NCBI GenBank assembly: GCA_020636005.1
Contig: JACJYR010000001.1
Location: 3,290,501-3,354,500 of the forward strand
Source of the DNA: Lewinellaceae bacterium
GTDB lineage: Bacteria > Bacteroidota > Bacteroidia > Chitinophagales > Saprospiraceae
Length of the DNA stretch: 64,000 nucleotides
Direction: 5' to 3'
Shown here: one piece after another, positions 8,002 to 15,303 of the stretch
Position numbering within the stretch: the stretch's first letter is position 1
How the letters are laid out: every line of letters begins with the position of its first letter
The notes under the pieces: generated by a model
Databases searched by the model: none
The model's input: only the letters and a program-made list of their open reading frames with translations
Told to the model about the DNA's origin: nothing
Position numbers and translations under genes: made by a program

Positions 8002-8376
8002 TTAATCACACTCTTTATAAACTTTTACAACCGTATCATTTTCAAATTCTATCACCATTTTTTCAAAATCAATCCAATTGCAGCCGCCAAGAAAATATTT
8101 AAGAGTAAATGATTCCATTGCTTCAGCTTCATCTGATAATTTATTCAATCTTGAATCAACATCACAGCCGCCAAGCAAATGAATGATTTCTTTATAACTT
8201 TTATCAATAAGGACACCACTTTTGATTAGATCAATTGATTGTTCTTTCCTTTTAGAAGTATCGGCTTTCCACTTGTCAGGGTCAAAATTTGAGTGACATG
8301 AAAATTGACAAATGAGCAACATAGTCAATATTAATCCACTTATTCTAAATTTTTGTATCATCGCCATAAGAGTCAT
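8002..8376 (-). CDS. Small hypothetical lipoprotein translationally coupled to the exonuclease
   Basis: A 124-residue protein starting MTLMAMIQKF with a hydrophobic segment and a lipobox CQFSC (Cys at about residue 27), so probably a lipoprotein. Its ATG (8376-8374) overlaps the TGA stop of the exonuclease (8375-8373) in an ATGA arrangement, which decides the start and implies coupled translation; MIQKF at 8361 is an alternative. The mature part has KSYKEIIHLLGGCD near 58-71, reminiscent of the first helix of SmpA/BamE-like small lipoproteins, and four Cys residues beyond the lipobox region. No function can be named. The gene is clearly more A/T-rich than the neighbours, so it may have been acquired separately. 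Confidence 0.75.
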   Translation of the reverse strand: MTLMAMIQKFRISGLILTMLLICQFSCHSNFDPDKWKADTSKRKEQSIDLIKSGVLIDKSYKEIIHLLGGCDVDSRLNKLSDEAEAMESFTLKYFLGGCNWIDFEKMVIEFENDTVVKVYKECD

Positions 8377-9122
8377 TGCACATGCACCACCTGCCCCTCC
8401 TCCAAAATTGGCATCCGCCGATAGCGCAAAAATAACTGCACCGTGGCCAGCACGTCCTTTTCGCAATAAAGCGCAATGCGATCAATGTCCTGTTCCTCCC
8501 AATAGACCCGGCCCACATCGCTGCCGTCAATGTCGTCTTTTGGGGAAGGGAAGCCGAGCACGGCGGCGAGTAGTTTGAGGGAAGTATAGTTTTTGATGTC
8601 GCCAAACTTCCAGAGTTCCAGCGTGTCGAGCAGGTATTTGGTTTCCCAGGGCTTTTTGCCGTGCAGTTGCAGGAGGCTGGGAAAGGGCAACTGGTGGATC
8701 ACGAGGCGGCGGCAGATGTAGGGAATGTCGAACTCTTTGATATTGTGGCCGCAGAGGTAGTGCCGGTCGGGGTTGTTGTAGTACTGGCCGAGCATTTGGG
8801 AAAAATCTTTCAGGAGTTGTTTCTCGTCCTGGTGGGCGAAGGATTTCAGGCGGACGCCCAGTTTTTGCTCAGCATCACGCACCACGATGCCGACGGAGAT
8901 GCAGATGATTTTTCCAAACTCGGCATAGATGGCCGCCTTGTCCTTGTACATTTCCGCTATTTGTTCGCCGGAAGGCTCCTCGCCACTGCGCCGGGAGAGG
9001 CTTTTGGCCTTGATGGCCCACATTTCCTGGAACGTTTCGTCCAGTTCGTCGTATGAAGGTTGTGCGGAGACGCACTCAATGTCAAGGAAAAGGATGTTGG
9101 CAATGTCAATGCTTTCTATCAT
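8373..9122 (-). CDS. Predicted DEDDy-type 3'-5' exonuclease (PolB-like)
   Basis: A 249-residue stand-alone 3'-5' exonuclease of the DnaQ/ribonuclease H fold. The four acidic residues of the DEDDy set are visible: LDIE (Asp14, Glu16), HNIKEFD at 126-132 with Asp132, and YCEKD at 219-223 with Tyr219 and Asp223. It also carries DTLELWKFGD near 166-175 and a KDDIDGSDV segment near 195-203, as in the PolB-like predicted exonuclease family. It has no polymerase domain. The likely role is trimming single-stranded DNA or RNA ends in repair; the substrate is not shown. It overlaps the downstream lipoprotein by 4 bases and is preceded by the inverted copy of the dispersed repeat. Confidence 0.9.
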   Translation of the reverse strand: MIESIDIANILFLDIECVSAQPSYDELDETFQEMWAIKAKSLSRRSGEEPSGEQIAEMYKDKAAIYAEFGKIICISVGIVVRDAEQKLGVRLKSFAHQDEKQLLKDFSQMLGQYYNNPDRHYLCGHNIKEFDIPYICRRLVIHQLPFPSLLQLHGKKPWETKYLLDTLELWKFGDIKNYTSLKLLAAVLGFPSPKDDIDGSDVGRVYWEEQDIDRIALYCEKDVLATVQLFLRYRRMPILEEGQVVHVQ

Positions 9123-9139
9123 GGCCGGAAAAACTTAAC

Positions 9140-9245
9140 TTAGGATCGAAGGAAAAATAAAATGACTATTTTATTTTAAAAAAACCCTTCCAGTAATAGG
9201 GTTTCAAAATCAAAATAGGGAAGTTATTTTTTCATCGGTACTTAA
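9140..9245 (-). repeat. Dispersed inverted-repeat element, copy B (inverted)
   Basis: A 106-bp reverse-orientation copy. Both termini are conserved (TTAGGATCGAAGG at 9140 and the complement of CGATGAAAAAATAA near 9237-9224). The interior hairpins differ in sequence but still pair: the inner stem is AAACCC/GGGTTT, and the terminator-like stem is AAAATAAAAT/ATTTTATTTT instead of AATAATCCCGAT/ATCGGGATTATT. It lies just upstream of the exonuclease start. Confidence 0.85.
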
Positions 9246-9633
9246 ATGGTAAGGGTTCATTCATCCCGGCGAAGGTAGGAAATCGGGGCAAGCCGTACAA
9301 CGGCATTTGAACAGGCGGGCTATTTTTATAAATACCGTTCAATACAGATGTTTTGTGAAACATCGCAGGCCTGACAGCCTTGCACCTCCCGTTTCTTGAC
9401 CAACAATTGGCATTGCCGGGGGCAACAAGTAAAGCCATCCGGCAGATTCTACTAAATTTGCCCCGTCGAACGACCAGGCCTGAAATTGTTTAGGGCCGTT
9501 TGGAACTGTTTGATACAAAGCGTTTCAAACTGCCAATTTTCACCTGGTATTTAAACTTTTCAACGGCTAAACACCTTTGGAAAGCAATCACTTAGCGATT
9601 CTCAAAGTTCTACCACCACTGCACACCACATCC

Positions 9634-9719
9634 GGTAGCGATGAAAAAATAACTTCCGTGGGGAACCCCGAAAATGGTTACCTTCCAACAAACGGCCGTC
9701 TTATTTTTTCCTTCGATCC
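9634..9719 (+). repeat. Degenerate copy E of the dispersed element
   Basis: Both end motifs are present (GCGATGAAAAAATAACTT at 9637-9654 and TTATTTTTTCCTTCGATCC near 9701-9719) but the two interior hairpins are replaced by unrelated sequence containing GGGGAACCCC. It lies within the leader of the coiled-coil gene. Together with copy B it explains part of the 626-bp gap 9123-9748; the stretch 9246-9633 shows nothing recognisable. Confidence 0.6.
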
Positions 9720-9748
9720 GCAAAACATCTAACCTAAAATCTAAAGAA

Positions 9749-10735
9749 ATGGCAACGAATGATTCTTCGAAACAACGGCTGCTCGCCATCGCAGCAGTGG
9801 TGGTGGTCGCCCTATTGGCCATCAACGCTTTTTTGCTGTACAACAAATACACCCAGGACCGGGTCATTGACGAGCAGAAAACCGATCTGGCAGAGGCCGA
9901 CAAACTGAAAATCGAGCTTGAAAAACAATACCACGAGGCACTGTCGGAACTGGAAGAAATGCGTACCAGCAATGAGGAACTGAACGCCATCATTGACCAG
10001 CAAAAGGCAGAGCTGAAGCTCCAGAAAGACAAAATCGACCAAATGCTGCGGGGTGGCACCGACCTGGGTAGGGCCAGGGCGGAAATCGGGAACATGAAAT
10101 CGCAGGTAGAGCAATACCTGGCACGCATTGACCAGTTGAAACAGGAAAACGCCGCCCTGGCCGCCGAACGGGACAAGTTGTCGGAACGCACCCAAGCCCT
10201 TTCGACCAACCTGGACAGCGCCCATGTGCGGAACCAGCAGTTGGCGAGCGAAAAAAACCTGCTCGCCTCCGAGAAGGAGCAACTCGCCTCCGAAAAAACC
10301 AAGCTGGTGGAAAAGGTGAACCTCGCCTCTGTCGTCAAGGTGGACAAAATCAACGTCACCGGCCTCAAAGAACGCAACAGCGGAAAGACCGTTAAAAAGA
10401 AATACGCCAAAAACGTAGATCAACTCAAGGTTTGCTTCAGCACCACCGAAAACCAAATTGCCAAGCCCGGGGTAGAGCAGTTTTTCGTGCGCATCCTGAC
10501 CCCGGTCGGCGAGACCATGTCAGTCGATGAATTAGGCTCCGGCAAAATGGTGGACAAAGCCACCGGCGACGAGATACCCTACACCTTCATGAAAGAATAC
10601 GACTACGTGAACGACGCCACGGAACTCTGCTTTAACTGGGATCCCAACCTCGGCGCTTTTTCAAAAGGAATTTACAAAGTGGAGGTGTACAACAAGGGCC
10701 ATTTGTCCGGCAATGGCGAGTTTCAGTTGAAATGA
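9749..10735 (+). CDS. Membrane-anchored coiled-coil protein
   Basis: A 328-residue protein. After MATNDSSKQR a single hydrophobic segment (about residues 11-29, LLAIAAVVVVALLAINAFLL) anchors it in the inner membrane, followed by about 150 residues of heptad-rich coiled coil (residues 35-190) ending in near-repeats of LASEKNLLASEKEQLASEK. A globular C-terminal domain of about 120 residues follows, with a basic patch and a beta-rich end. I chose the ATG at 9751-side position 9749 because the frame upstream runs through repeat copy E and does not look coding. No family name can be given. The architecture suggests a periplasmic scaffold or spacer. It is monocistronic between two repeat copies. 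Confidence 0.8.
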   Translation: MATNDSSKQRLLAIAAVVVVALLAINAFLLYNKYTQDRVIDEQKTDLAEADKLKIELEKQYHEALSELEEMRTSNEELNAIIDQQKAELKLQKDKIDQMLRGGTDLGRARAEIGNMKSQVEQYLARIDQLKQENAALAAERDKLSERTQALSTNLDSAHVRNQQLASEKNLLASEKEQLASEKTKLVEKVNLASVVKVDKINVTGLKERNSGKTVKKKYAKNVDQLKVCFSTTENQIAKPGVEQFFVRILTPVGETMSVDELGSGKMVDKATGDEIPYTFMKEYDYVNDATELCFNWDPNLGAFSKGIYKVEVYNKGHLSGNGEFQLK

Positions 10736-10855
10736 GCAAACAGCCGGCTGTACATCCGGACAGGTGCGAATGCCCTGAATAGGGAAATTGGGAAATTGCG
10801 TTTCATCCATAGCCATTTCCCAATTTCAGCTAATCAGTTGCCAGGCCAGCCGTTT

Positions 10856-10968
10856 TTAGTAACGATAAAAAATAACTTCACCATTTTGATTTGGAAACCC
10901 CAGTACTGTAGGGGTTTTTTAAAAATAATCCCGATGTGAAATCTGGATTATTTTTCCTTCGATCCTTA
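10856..10968 (+). repeat. Dispersed inverted-repeat element, copy C
   Basis: A 113-bp copy in the 328-bp gap between the coiled-coil gene and the DUF2452 gene. Hairpin 1 is AAACCCC/GGGGTTT; hairpin 2 is AATAATCCCGAT/ATCTGGATTATT with one mismatch, followed by TTTTTCC. In this position hairpin 2 could act as the terminator of the coiled-coil gene. The rest of the gap shows nothing else. Confidence 0.85.
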
Positions 10969-11063
10969 TTTTGTGAAAATGCTGAACCAAACCCGCCGAA
11001 GTTTGTCCCCATGCCTGAAAGGCAGGGATCCTGCACCATCCCTCCTTTTTAAAAAAAAACTGC

Positions 11064-11492
11064 ATGAAAAAAGAAGCATTCGTCAATCCCATTGACAAGG
11101 ACAAGACCACGGACACACCGCACCTGCTCCCCTATGCCCACCATGTGGGCAGTGCTGTCATCAAGCCCATTGACAAGGGCCGCACGAAGGGACTGGCCGT
11201 ATCGGCCATGTATGAGCAGACGAACATACAGCTCGACCAGATCAGGCAACAGGTGGAACTGTTGGCCGAACAGGCCCGGAAAATCCACCAACGGGTGGAG
11301 ATTTCGGAGCGGATTTACCTGACAGAAATGAATTTCAAGCCCCTCATCGGGCATATTTACCATCTTTACACCCGGGCAGACGGCACGGAATTCCTGTCCA
11401 TGGTGGGGCCGGAGGAATGGGGCCGGAACAAATCCATCTCCTTTCAGTCCACCGTAAAACTGCTGGCCGACCACACCTGGGAAATCCTGTAA
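11064..11492 (+). CDS. DUF2452 family protein
   Basis: A 142-residue soluble protein. The start MKKEAFVNPIDKDKTTDTPHLL and the C-terminal GHIYHLYTRADGTEFLSMV and GPEEWG segments (about residues 94-118) match the DUF2452 family, a conserved Bacteroidota/Gammaproteobacteria protein of unknown function. Residues 52-78 form a helix with regular Gln/Glu/Leu spacing, probably a coiled coil. There is no signal peptide. It is followed after 40 bases by a DUF1573 gene on the same strand; the two could share a transcript. Confidence 0.8.
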   Translation: MKKEAFVNPIDKDKTTDTPHLLPYAHHVGSAVIKPIDKGRTKGLAVSAMYEQTNIQLDQIRQQVELLAEQARKIHQRVEISERIYLTEMNFKPLIGHIYHLYTRADGTEFLSMVGPEEWGRNKSISFQSTVKLLADHTWEIL

Positions 11493-11532
11493 GCCTTCGG
11501 GTGCCAGGGCCTGATACCGAATCATTTTGACC

Positions 11533-11895
11533 ATGTTTAACCTATTGCTTTCCATCCTGCTATGGGTGCCGCCCCAGGCACAAGTTGCCTCCAAGGTTGA
11601 ATGGCTCTCTGCCACTACCCATGATTTCGGCGACATCAAGCGGGGCGTGCCCGCCAAAGTGGACTTCCGTTTCAAAAACATCTCCCAGGACACGCTGCTG
11701 ATAGACAACGTGCGCGCCTCGTGCAGTTGCACCGCCTCCGATTGGTCGGAGGAGGTCGTAGTGCCCGGCCGGGAAGGCGTCATCGGTATCGAGTACGACG
11801 CTAAGCGGGAAGGCTATTTCAGCAAGAAAATCAACGTGTTCTTCAGTGGCCAGCGCAAGCCCGAAAAGCTGACCATCGAAGGCTATGTCGAATGA
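11533..11895 (+). CDS. DUF1573 domain secreted protein
   Basis: A 120-residue exported protein: a signal peptide (MFNLLLSILLWVPPQAQVAS) followed by one DUF1573 immunoglobulin-like domain. The domain shows the family start ATTHDFGDIKRGVPAKVDF at about residues 28-46, then FKNISQDTLLIDNV and SCSCTASDW (two Cys) near 60-70, and ends EKLTIEGYVE. DUF1573 domains are common in Bacteroidota secreted proteins; the function is unknown. Without a T9SS tail it is probably periplasmic. The ATG at 11533 gives the signal peptide; an in-frame TTG two codons upstream is less likely. Confidence 0.85.
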   Translation: MFNLLLSILLWVPPQAQVASKVEWLSATTHDFGDIKRGVPAKVDFRFKNISQDTLLIDNVRASCSCTASDWSEEVVVPGREGVIGIEYDAKREGYFSKKINVFFSGQRKPEKLTIEGYVE

Positions 11896-11921
11896 TGGGG
11901 ACATTTCGTCTTTCCTCCCAA

Positions 11922-11951
11922 TTGCCCCGCTTCCATTTTAAACTATATTTG
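11922..11951 (+). promoter_or_regulatory. Candidate Bacteroidota promoter for lepB
   Basis: TATATTTG at 11944-11951 matches the Bacteroidota -7 box TAnnTTTG. TTG at 11922-11924 lies 19 bases upstream, as expected for the -33 element. The start codon of lepB follows about 75 bases later. Confidence 0.5.
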
Positions 11952-12033
11952 CGGCTTTGGGAAAAACGATTGAATGGGCCATGGGCACTTATCCACTCAT
12001 TCGATCCTTCACTCATTCATTCATTTTATAAAA

Positions 12034-13620
12034 ATGGCCATACTTATTTTCCTCATCGTTTCTTACCTCCTGTTCAGCATTACCATGATGAAGCTCTTCG
12101 CCAAAGCGGGTGAAGACGGCTGGAAGGCACTGGTGCCGGGCCTGAATTTCATCATCATGTGCAAGTTGGTGGGCCACAAAACGGCCCATGCCGCCTGGCT
12201 GCTCGTGCCTATCGTCAACATCTTCATCTACGTGGGCCTCTGTGTGGACATGGTGCGTTCGTTCGGCAAATATGAATTCTGGCACAGCGCCCTGGCAGTG
12301 GTCTATGCACCCATTATTTTTTACATGGTCGGTGCCAACAAGGACGACAAGTACCTCGGGCCTACCCTGAAAATGGAAAAGGAATACGCCTCCAAACTGG
12401 AGGAAGCCCGCCAAAGCAACAACAACCGGGAGCTCCAGAAACTGATGCGCCAAAACCCCTACAAGAAATCCTCCAGCCGGGAGTGGGCCGAGGCCATCAT
12501 CTTCGCCGTATTCGCCGCCGCCTTCATCCGCATGTTCCTGATAGAAGCCTACACCATCCCGACCTCCTCGATGGAAGGCTCGCTGAAAGTGGGCGACTTC
12601 CTCTTCGTCAGCAAGGCCCACTACGGCATCCGCACCCCAAAGACCATCCTGATGCTCCCGCTGCTGCACAACCGCATTCCCGGCACGGACTGCGAAAGCT
12701 ATATTTCAAAGCCCAACCTGCCGTTTTACCGCCTGCCCGCCCTGACCGACATCAAGCGCTACGACCCCGTGGTGTTCAACTACCCGGAGGGCGACAGCGT
12801 CTATATCTTCCCCGAAAGGACCTGGAGCATCAACGACTACCGGCGAGGCGCCATGACGCCACAGCGTTTCATGCAGGTGAAAACTGGCCAGGCCGAACTG
12901 GTCGTGCGCCCCATTGACAAAAAAGACCACTATATCAAGCGATGTATCGGCCTGCCGGGCGACAGCCTGCAGGTCATTGACCGCCAGGTTTACATCAATG
13001 GCAAGCCCGCCAGGAACCCTACGCACATGCAGTTCCTCTATCGGGTCAACTCGTCCAGCGGCCCCATCAACCAAAGCAAGCTGGAGGATTTGGGGGTAAA
13101 CATTTCAGAGGCCAATCCTGCAGAGGGTATTTACTTTTTGGACAGCCTCCAGTTGGAGAAAATCAAAGCCCTTGGCCCCGATGTGACAGCAGAAGTGCTG
13201 ACTTTCCCTTCCAAGCCCGACCAATATTTTCCCCACGATGCGAAAAACTTCGGTAACTGGGCAAACGACAACTACGGCCCCATCTATATCCCAAAAAAAG
13301 GGGCTACGGTCAAAATAAGCCCCGAAAATATTGCCTTGTACGAGCGGGTGATCAGCAATTACGAAGAGAACGACCTTAAAATCAAGGACGGCAAAATCTT
13401 CATCAATGGCCAGGAAACGGACAATTATACCTTTAAAATGGACTACTACTGGATGATGGGCGACAACCGCCACAACTCCGAGGACAGCCGGGTGTGGGGC
13501 TTCGTGCCGCACAACCACATCGTTGGAAAACCGCTGTTTATCTGGTTTTCCACCAAAAACGGCAATATGTTCAACGGCATCAACTGGAGCCGCATCTTTA
13601 CCTCGGCGAACAAGATGTAA
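12034..13620 (+). CDS. lepB: Signal peptidase I with N-terminal membrane domain
   Basis: A 528-residue signal peptidase I, which cleaves signal peptides of exported proteins at the inner membrane, and so acts on the many secreted proteins here. The first about 110 residues form three or four membrane segments of the DUF5684-like type (AILIFLIVSYLLFS, WLLVPIVNIFIYVG), then a charged linker, a further membrane segment (AIIFAVFAAAFIRMF) and the catalytic domain: Ser179 in IPTSSMEGSL, Lys302 in HYIKRCIGLPGD, and GDNRHNSEDSRVWGFVP near the C-terminus. It is about 200 residues longer than the Escherichia coli enzyme because of the N-terminal domain and inserts in the catalytic domain, which is common in Bacteroidota. 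The ATG at 12034 was chosen because the frame upstream reads through non-coding repeats. A strong terminator follows. Confidence 0.94.
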   Translation: MAILIFLIVSYLLFSITMMKLFAKAGEDGWKALVPGLNFIIMCKLVGHKTAHAAWLLVPIVNIFIYVGLCVDMVRSFGKYEFWHSALAVVYAPIIFYMVGANKDDKYLGPTLKMEKEYASKLEEARQSNNNRELQKLMRQNPYKKSSSREWAEAIIFAVFAAAFIRMFLIEAYTIPTSSMEGSLKVGDFLFVSKAHYGIRTPKTILMLPLLHNRIPGTDCESYISKPNLPFYRLPALTDIKRYDPVVFNYPEGDSVYIFPERTWSINDYRRGAMTPQRFMQVKTGQAELVVRPIDKKDHYIKRCIGLPGDSLQVIDRQVYINGKPARNPTHMQFLYRVNSSSGPINQSKLEDLGVNISEANPAEGIYFLDSLQLEKIKALGPDVTAEVLTFPSKPDQYFPHDAKNFGNWANDNYGPIYIPKKGATVKISPENIALYERVISNYEENDLKIKDGKIFINGQETDNYTFKMDYYWMMGDNRHNSEDSRVWGFVPHNHIVGKPLFIWFSTKNGNMFNGINWSRIFTSANKM

Positions 13621-13680
13621 GCCTTTGCCGGCAAAAGGAAATGGCAGCAACTGCCCGATCCCGTGTGCCGGTTTCACCCA

Positions 13681-13726
13681 AAAAAGGCCCGGCAACATGA
13701 TGGATGATTGCCGGGCCTTTTTTTTG
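13681..13726 (+). terminator. Intrinsic terminator of lepB
   Basis: A 15-bp perfect stem AAAAAGGCCCGGCAA/TTGCCGGGCCTTTTT with a 13-base loop, followed by more T residues, 61 bases after the lepB stop. The A run on the left makes it functional in both directions. Confidence 0.9.
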
Positions 13727-13827
13727 GCCAGCTATTTATAGGAGAAAGGTCAAAAGCAGCAGCCGGCTTTTTACACAGACGGAAAAATTCAAACAAACCC
13801 TCAAACAAATTCAAACGATTTCACAGC

Positions 13828-14004
13828 ATGAAGTTCCAGCGCATATTAGGTATCGTCCTCCTCGTTGCTGCCATTTTTGCCTTTGGCAACAAGTTGTTCT
13901 CCGGCATGTCGTCTTACCTCGACGACGGTGCAGGCATGGTCTTTTTTGCCCTGCTCATCGGCATCTTCCTGCTGTTTGGCCTCCGTCAAATCCTCCGCCA
14001 CTGA
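13828..14004 (+). CDS. Small two-segment membrane protein
   Basis: A 58-residue protein with two hydrophobic segments (about residues 6-22, ILGIVLLVAAIFAFGN, and 38-51, VFFALLIGIFLLFG) separated by a short polar loop with two Asp residues. The ATG at 13828 follows a leader with CAAACAAA-type repeats. The compact hydrophobic pattern and basic ends (MKFQR..., RQILRH) support a real inner-membrane protein, but no family is recognised. Its stop is 4 bases from the convergent hydrolase gene. Confidence 0.6.
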   Translation: MKFQRILGIVLLVAAIFAFGNKLFSGMSSYLDDGAGMVFFALLIGIFLLFGLRQILRH

Positions 14005-14008
14005 GGCT

Positions 14009-14671
14009 TTATCCTCCTGCAGAAAGCCCTTCATTTATTTGCCTCAAGGTTTCACGGTCAATTTCGTGCGCCCCCCCAAAAGCTGCCAGGTTGAAATCAA
14101 GCCCTTGTTCGTCCGCAAATTTTTGCTGCCAGGCCAGCCGTTCATCCGTCAGGAAGGGATCCTGCAGCCCATAGGCGAAACAAAGTTTTTTACCAGAAAA
14201 ATAATCCTGGTGAGGGCGATAGTCGAGGTCTTCCGGCATCAGCCCGGCCCATAGCACGAGATGGTGGAAGTGTGGAAAATTGCGCATCACCCACCGGCAC
14301 TGCGTGGCTGCGCCCTGCGAAAAGCCCAGCAGGGTGATTTGCACGTCGTCCGCCAACTGCGGCACGTACAGATCGTAGAGCATTTGGAGAAAGTTGGCAT
14401 AATCGGCGATCTCGTCCAGCCGGTCTTCCTTTGTCATCCAGGAGGCTACCGGCTCGCCTGTGAAGCCGCCCCAATAGAACCGGGAAAGCCCTTCCGGGGC
14501 GATGACCAGCGTTTCCCCATCGTCCAGCACGTCGAAGCGGCGGATGAAGTTTTTGGCCAGTTGGCCGTAGCCGTGGCAGGCGATCCAGCACCGGCGGATT
14601 TGTTTGGAGGGGGTGCCAATGGTGGCGTAGTGGGCGGTTTTGCCAACCGCCAGTTTGTGGGTTTTCGGCAT
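14009..14671 (-). CDS. Alpha/beta hydrolase, phospholipase/carboxylesterase type
   Basis: A 220-residue serine hydrolase of the YpfH/acyl-protein thioesterase-like group. Motifs: oxyanion HGYG at 33-36, nucleophile elbow GFSQG at 116-120 with Ser118, the acid in YGLQDPFLTDE near 180-190, and catalytic His in GGAHEID near 204-210. The start MPKTHKLAVGK at 14671 was chosen because it lies just after the stop of the FKBP gene (10 bases) and gives a family-length protein; the frame upstream is antisense-like to the FKBP. It is probably cotranscribed with the FKBP gene. The substrate is unknown: phospholipid, acyl-protein or small ester are all possible. Confidence 0.85.
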   Translation of the reverse strand: MPKTHKLAVGKTAHYATIGTPSKQIRRCWIACHGYGQLAKNFIRRFDVLDDGETLVIAPEGLSRFYWGGFTGEPVASWMTKEDRLDEIADYANFLQMLYDLYVPQLADDVQITLLGFSQGAATQCRWVMRNFPHFHHLVLWAGLMPEDLDYRPHQDYFSGKKLCFAYGLQDPFLTDERLAWQQKFADEQGLDFNLAAFGGAHEIDRETLRQINEGLSAGG

Positions 14672-14681
14672 TGGTGTTTTT

Positions 14682-15137
14682 TCAAAAATCAAACAGTTCA
14701 ATGTCGAATACCAGGACGGAATTGGCGGGGATGGTTCCGGCGGCCCGGTTGCCGTAGCCCAGGCCCGAAGGGATGAGGAGCTTCCCTTTTCCGCCTTTCT
14801 GGAACAGCGGGATGCCTTCCTGCCAGCCCTCGATAACGTTGGAGAGCGGGAAGGTAGTCCTCCTTGCGTCAAACACCGACCCGTCCAGCAGGTAGCCTTT
14901 GTATTCCACGTCAACGGTGCTGCTCAGGTCCGGGTGACCGCCGGTGCCTTCCGTTTCAATGATGTAGTGCAGGCCAGAGGCGGTGGATTTGGCGCTCAAC
15001 CCTTTGTCCGTCAGGTACTGGTTGATCTGTGCCAGGTCTTTTTCGAGTTGCTTGGTTGGATCAAATTCATCTTTGCTGCACGAGGTGGCCAACAGGGAAA
15101 CAGAAAAAATCAGCAGTAACAAGTGGTACATTTTCAT
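14682..15137 (-). CDS. FKBP-type peptidyl-prolyl isomerase lipoprotein
   Basis: A 151-residue lipoprotein: signal peptide MKMYHLLLLIFSVSLLATSC with the lipidated Cys at residue 20, then an N-terminal helix and one FKBP domain (VDVEYKGYLLDGSVFDARR, VIEGWQEGIPLFQKGGKGKL split over about residues 80-125, then IPSGLGYGNRAAGTIPANS and LVFDIEL at the end). It catalyses cis-trans isomerisation of prolyl bonds in exported proteins in the periplasm, a fitting role where many large secreted proteins are made. In-frame starts are available a few codons upstream; MKMYHLL gives the best signal peptide. Confidence 0.93.
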   Translation of the reverse strand: MKMYHLLLLIFSVSLLATSCSKDEFDPTKQLEKDLAQINQYLTDKGLSAKSTASGLHYIIETEGTGGHPDLSSTVDVEYKGYLLDGSVFDARRTTFPLSNVIEGWQEGIPLFQKGGKGKLLIPSGLGYGNRAAGTIPANSVLVFDIELFDF

Positions 15138-15303
15138 GGTTATTTTTTGTGGCAAAAGTATTTAAAAAATGGCAACCGGCACGGCGGGCATGGGAATTAT
15201 TGGAAACCTGATTATTGGACAAATCTGGTTAAGGTGTGTCCTTGCGTTCCCATAACTTTAAGTGCTGAAACCTTTCTTTTTACACCTCTTAAACTAGTTT
15301 GTT

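Noticed and set aside
9246..9633. Possible gene between repeat copies B and E
   Set aside because: Only short frames with frequent stops; nothing with family resemblance.
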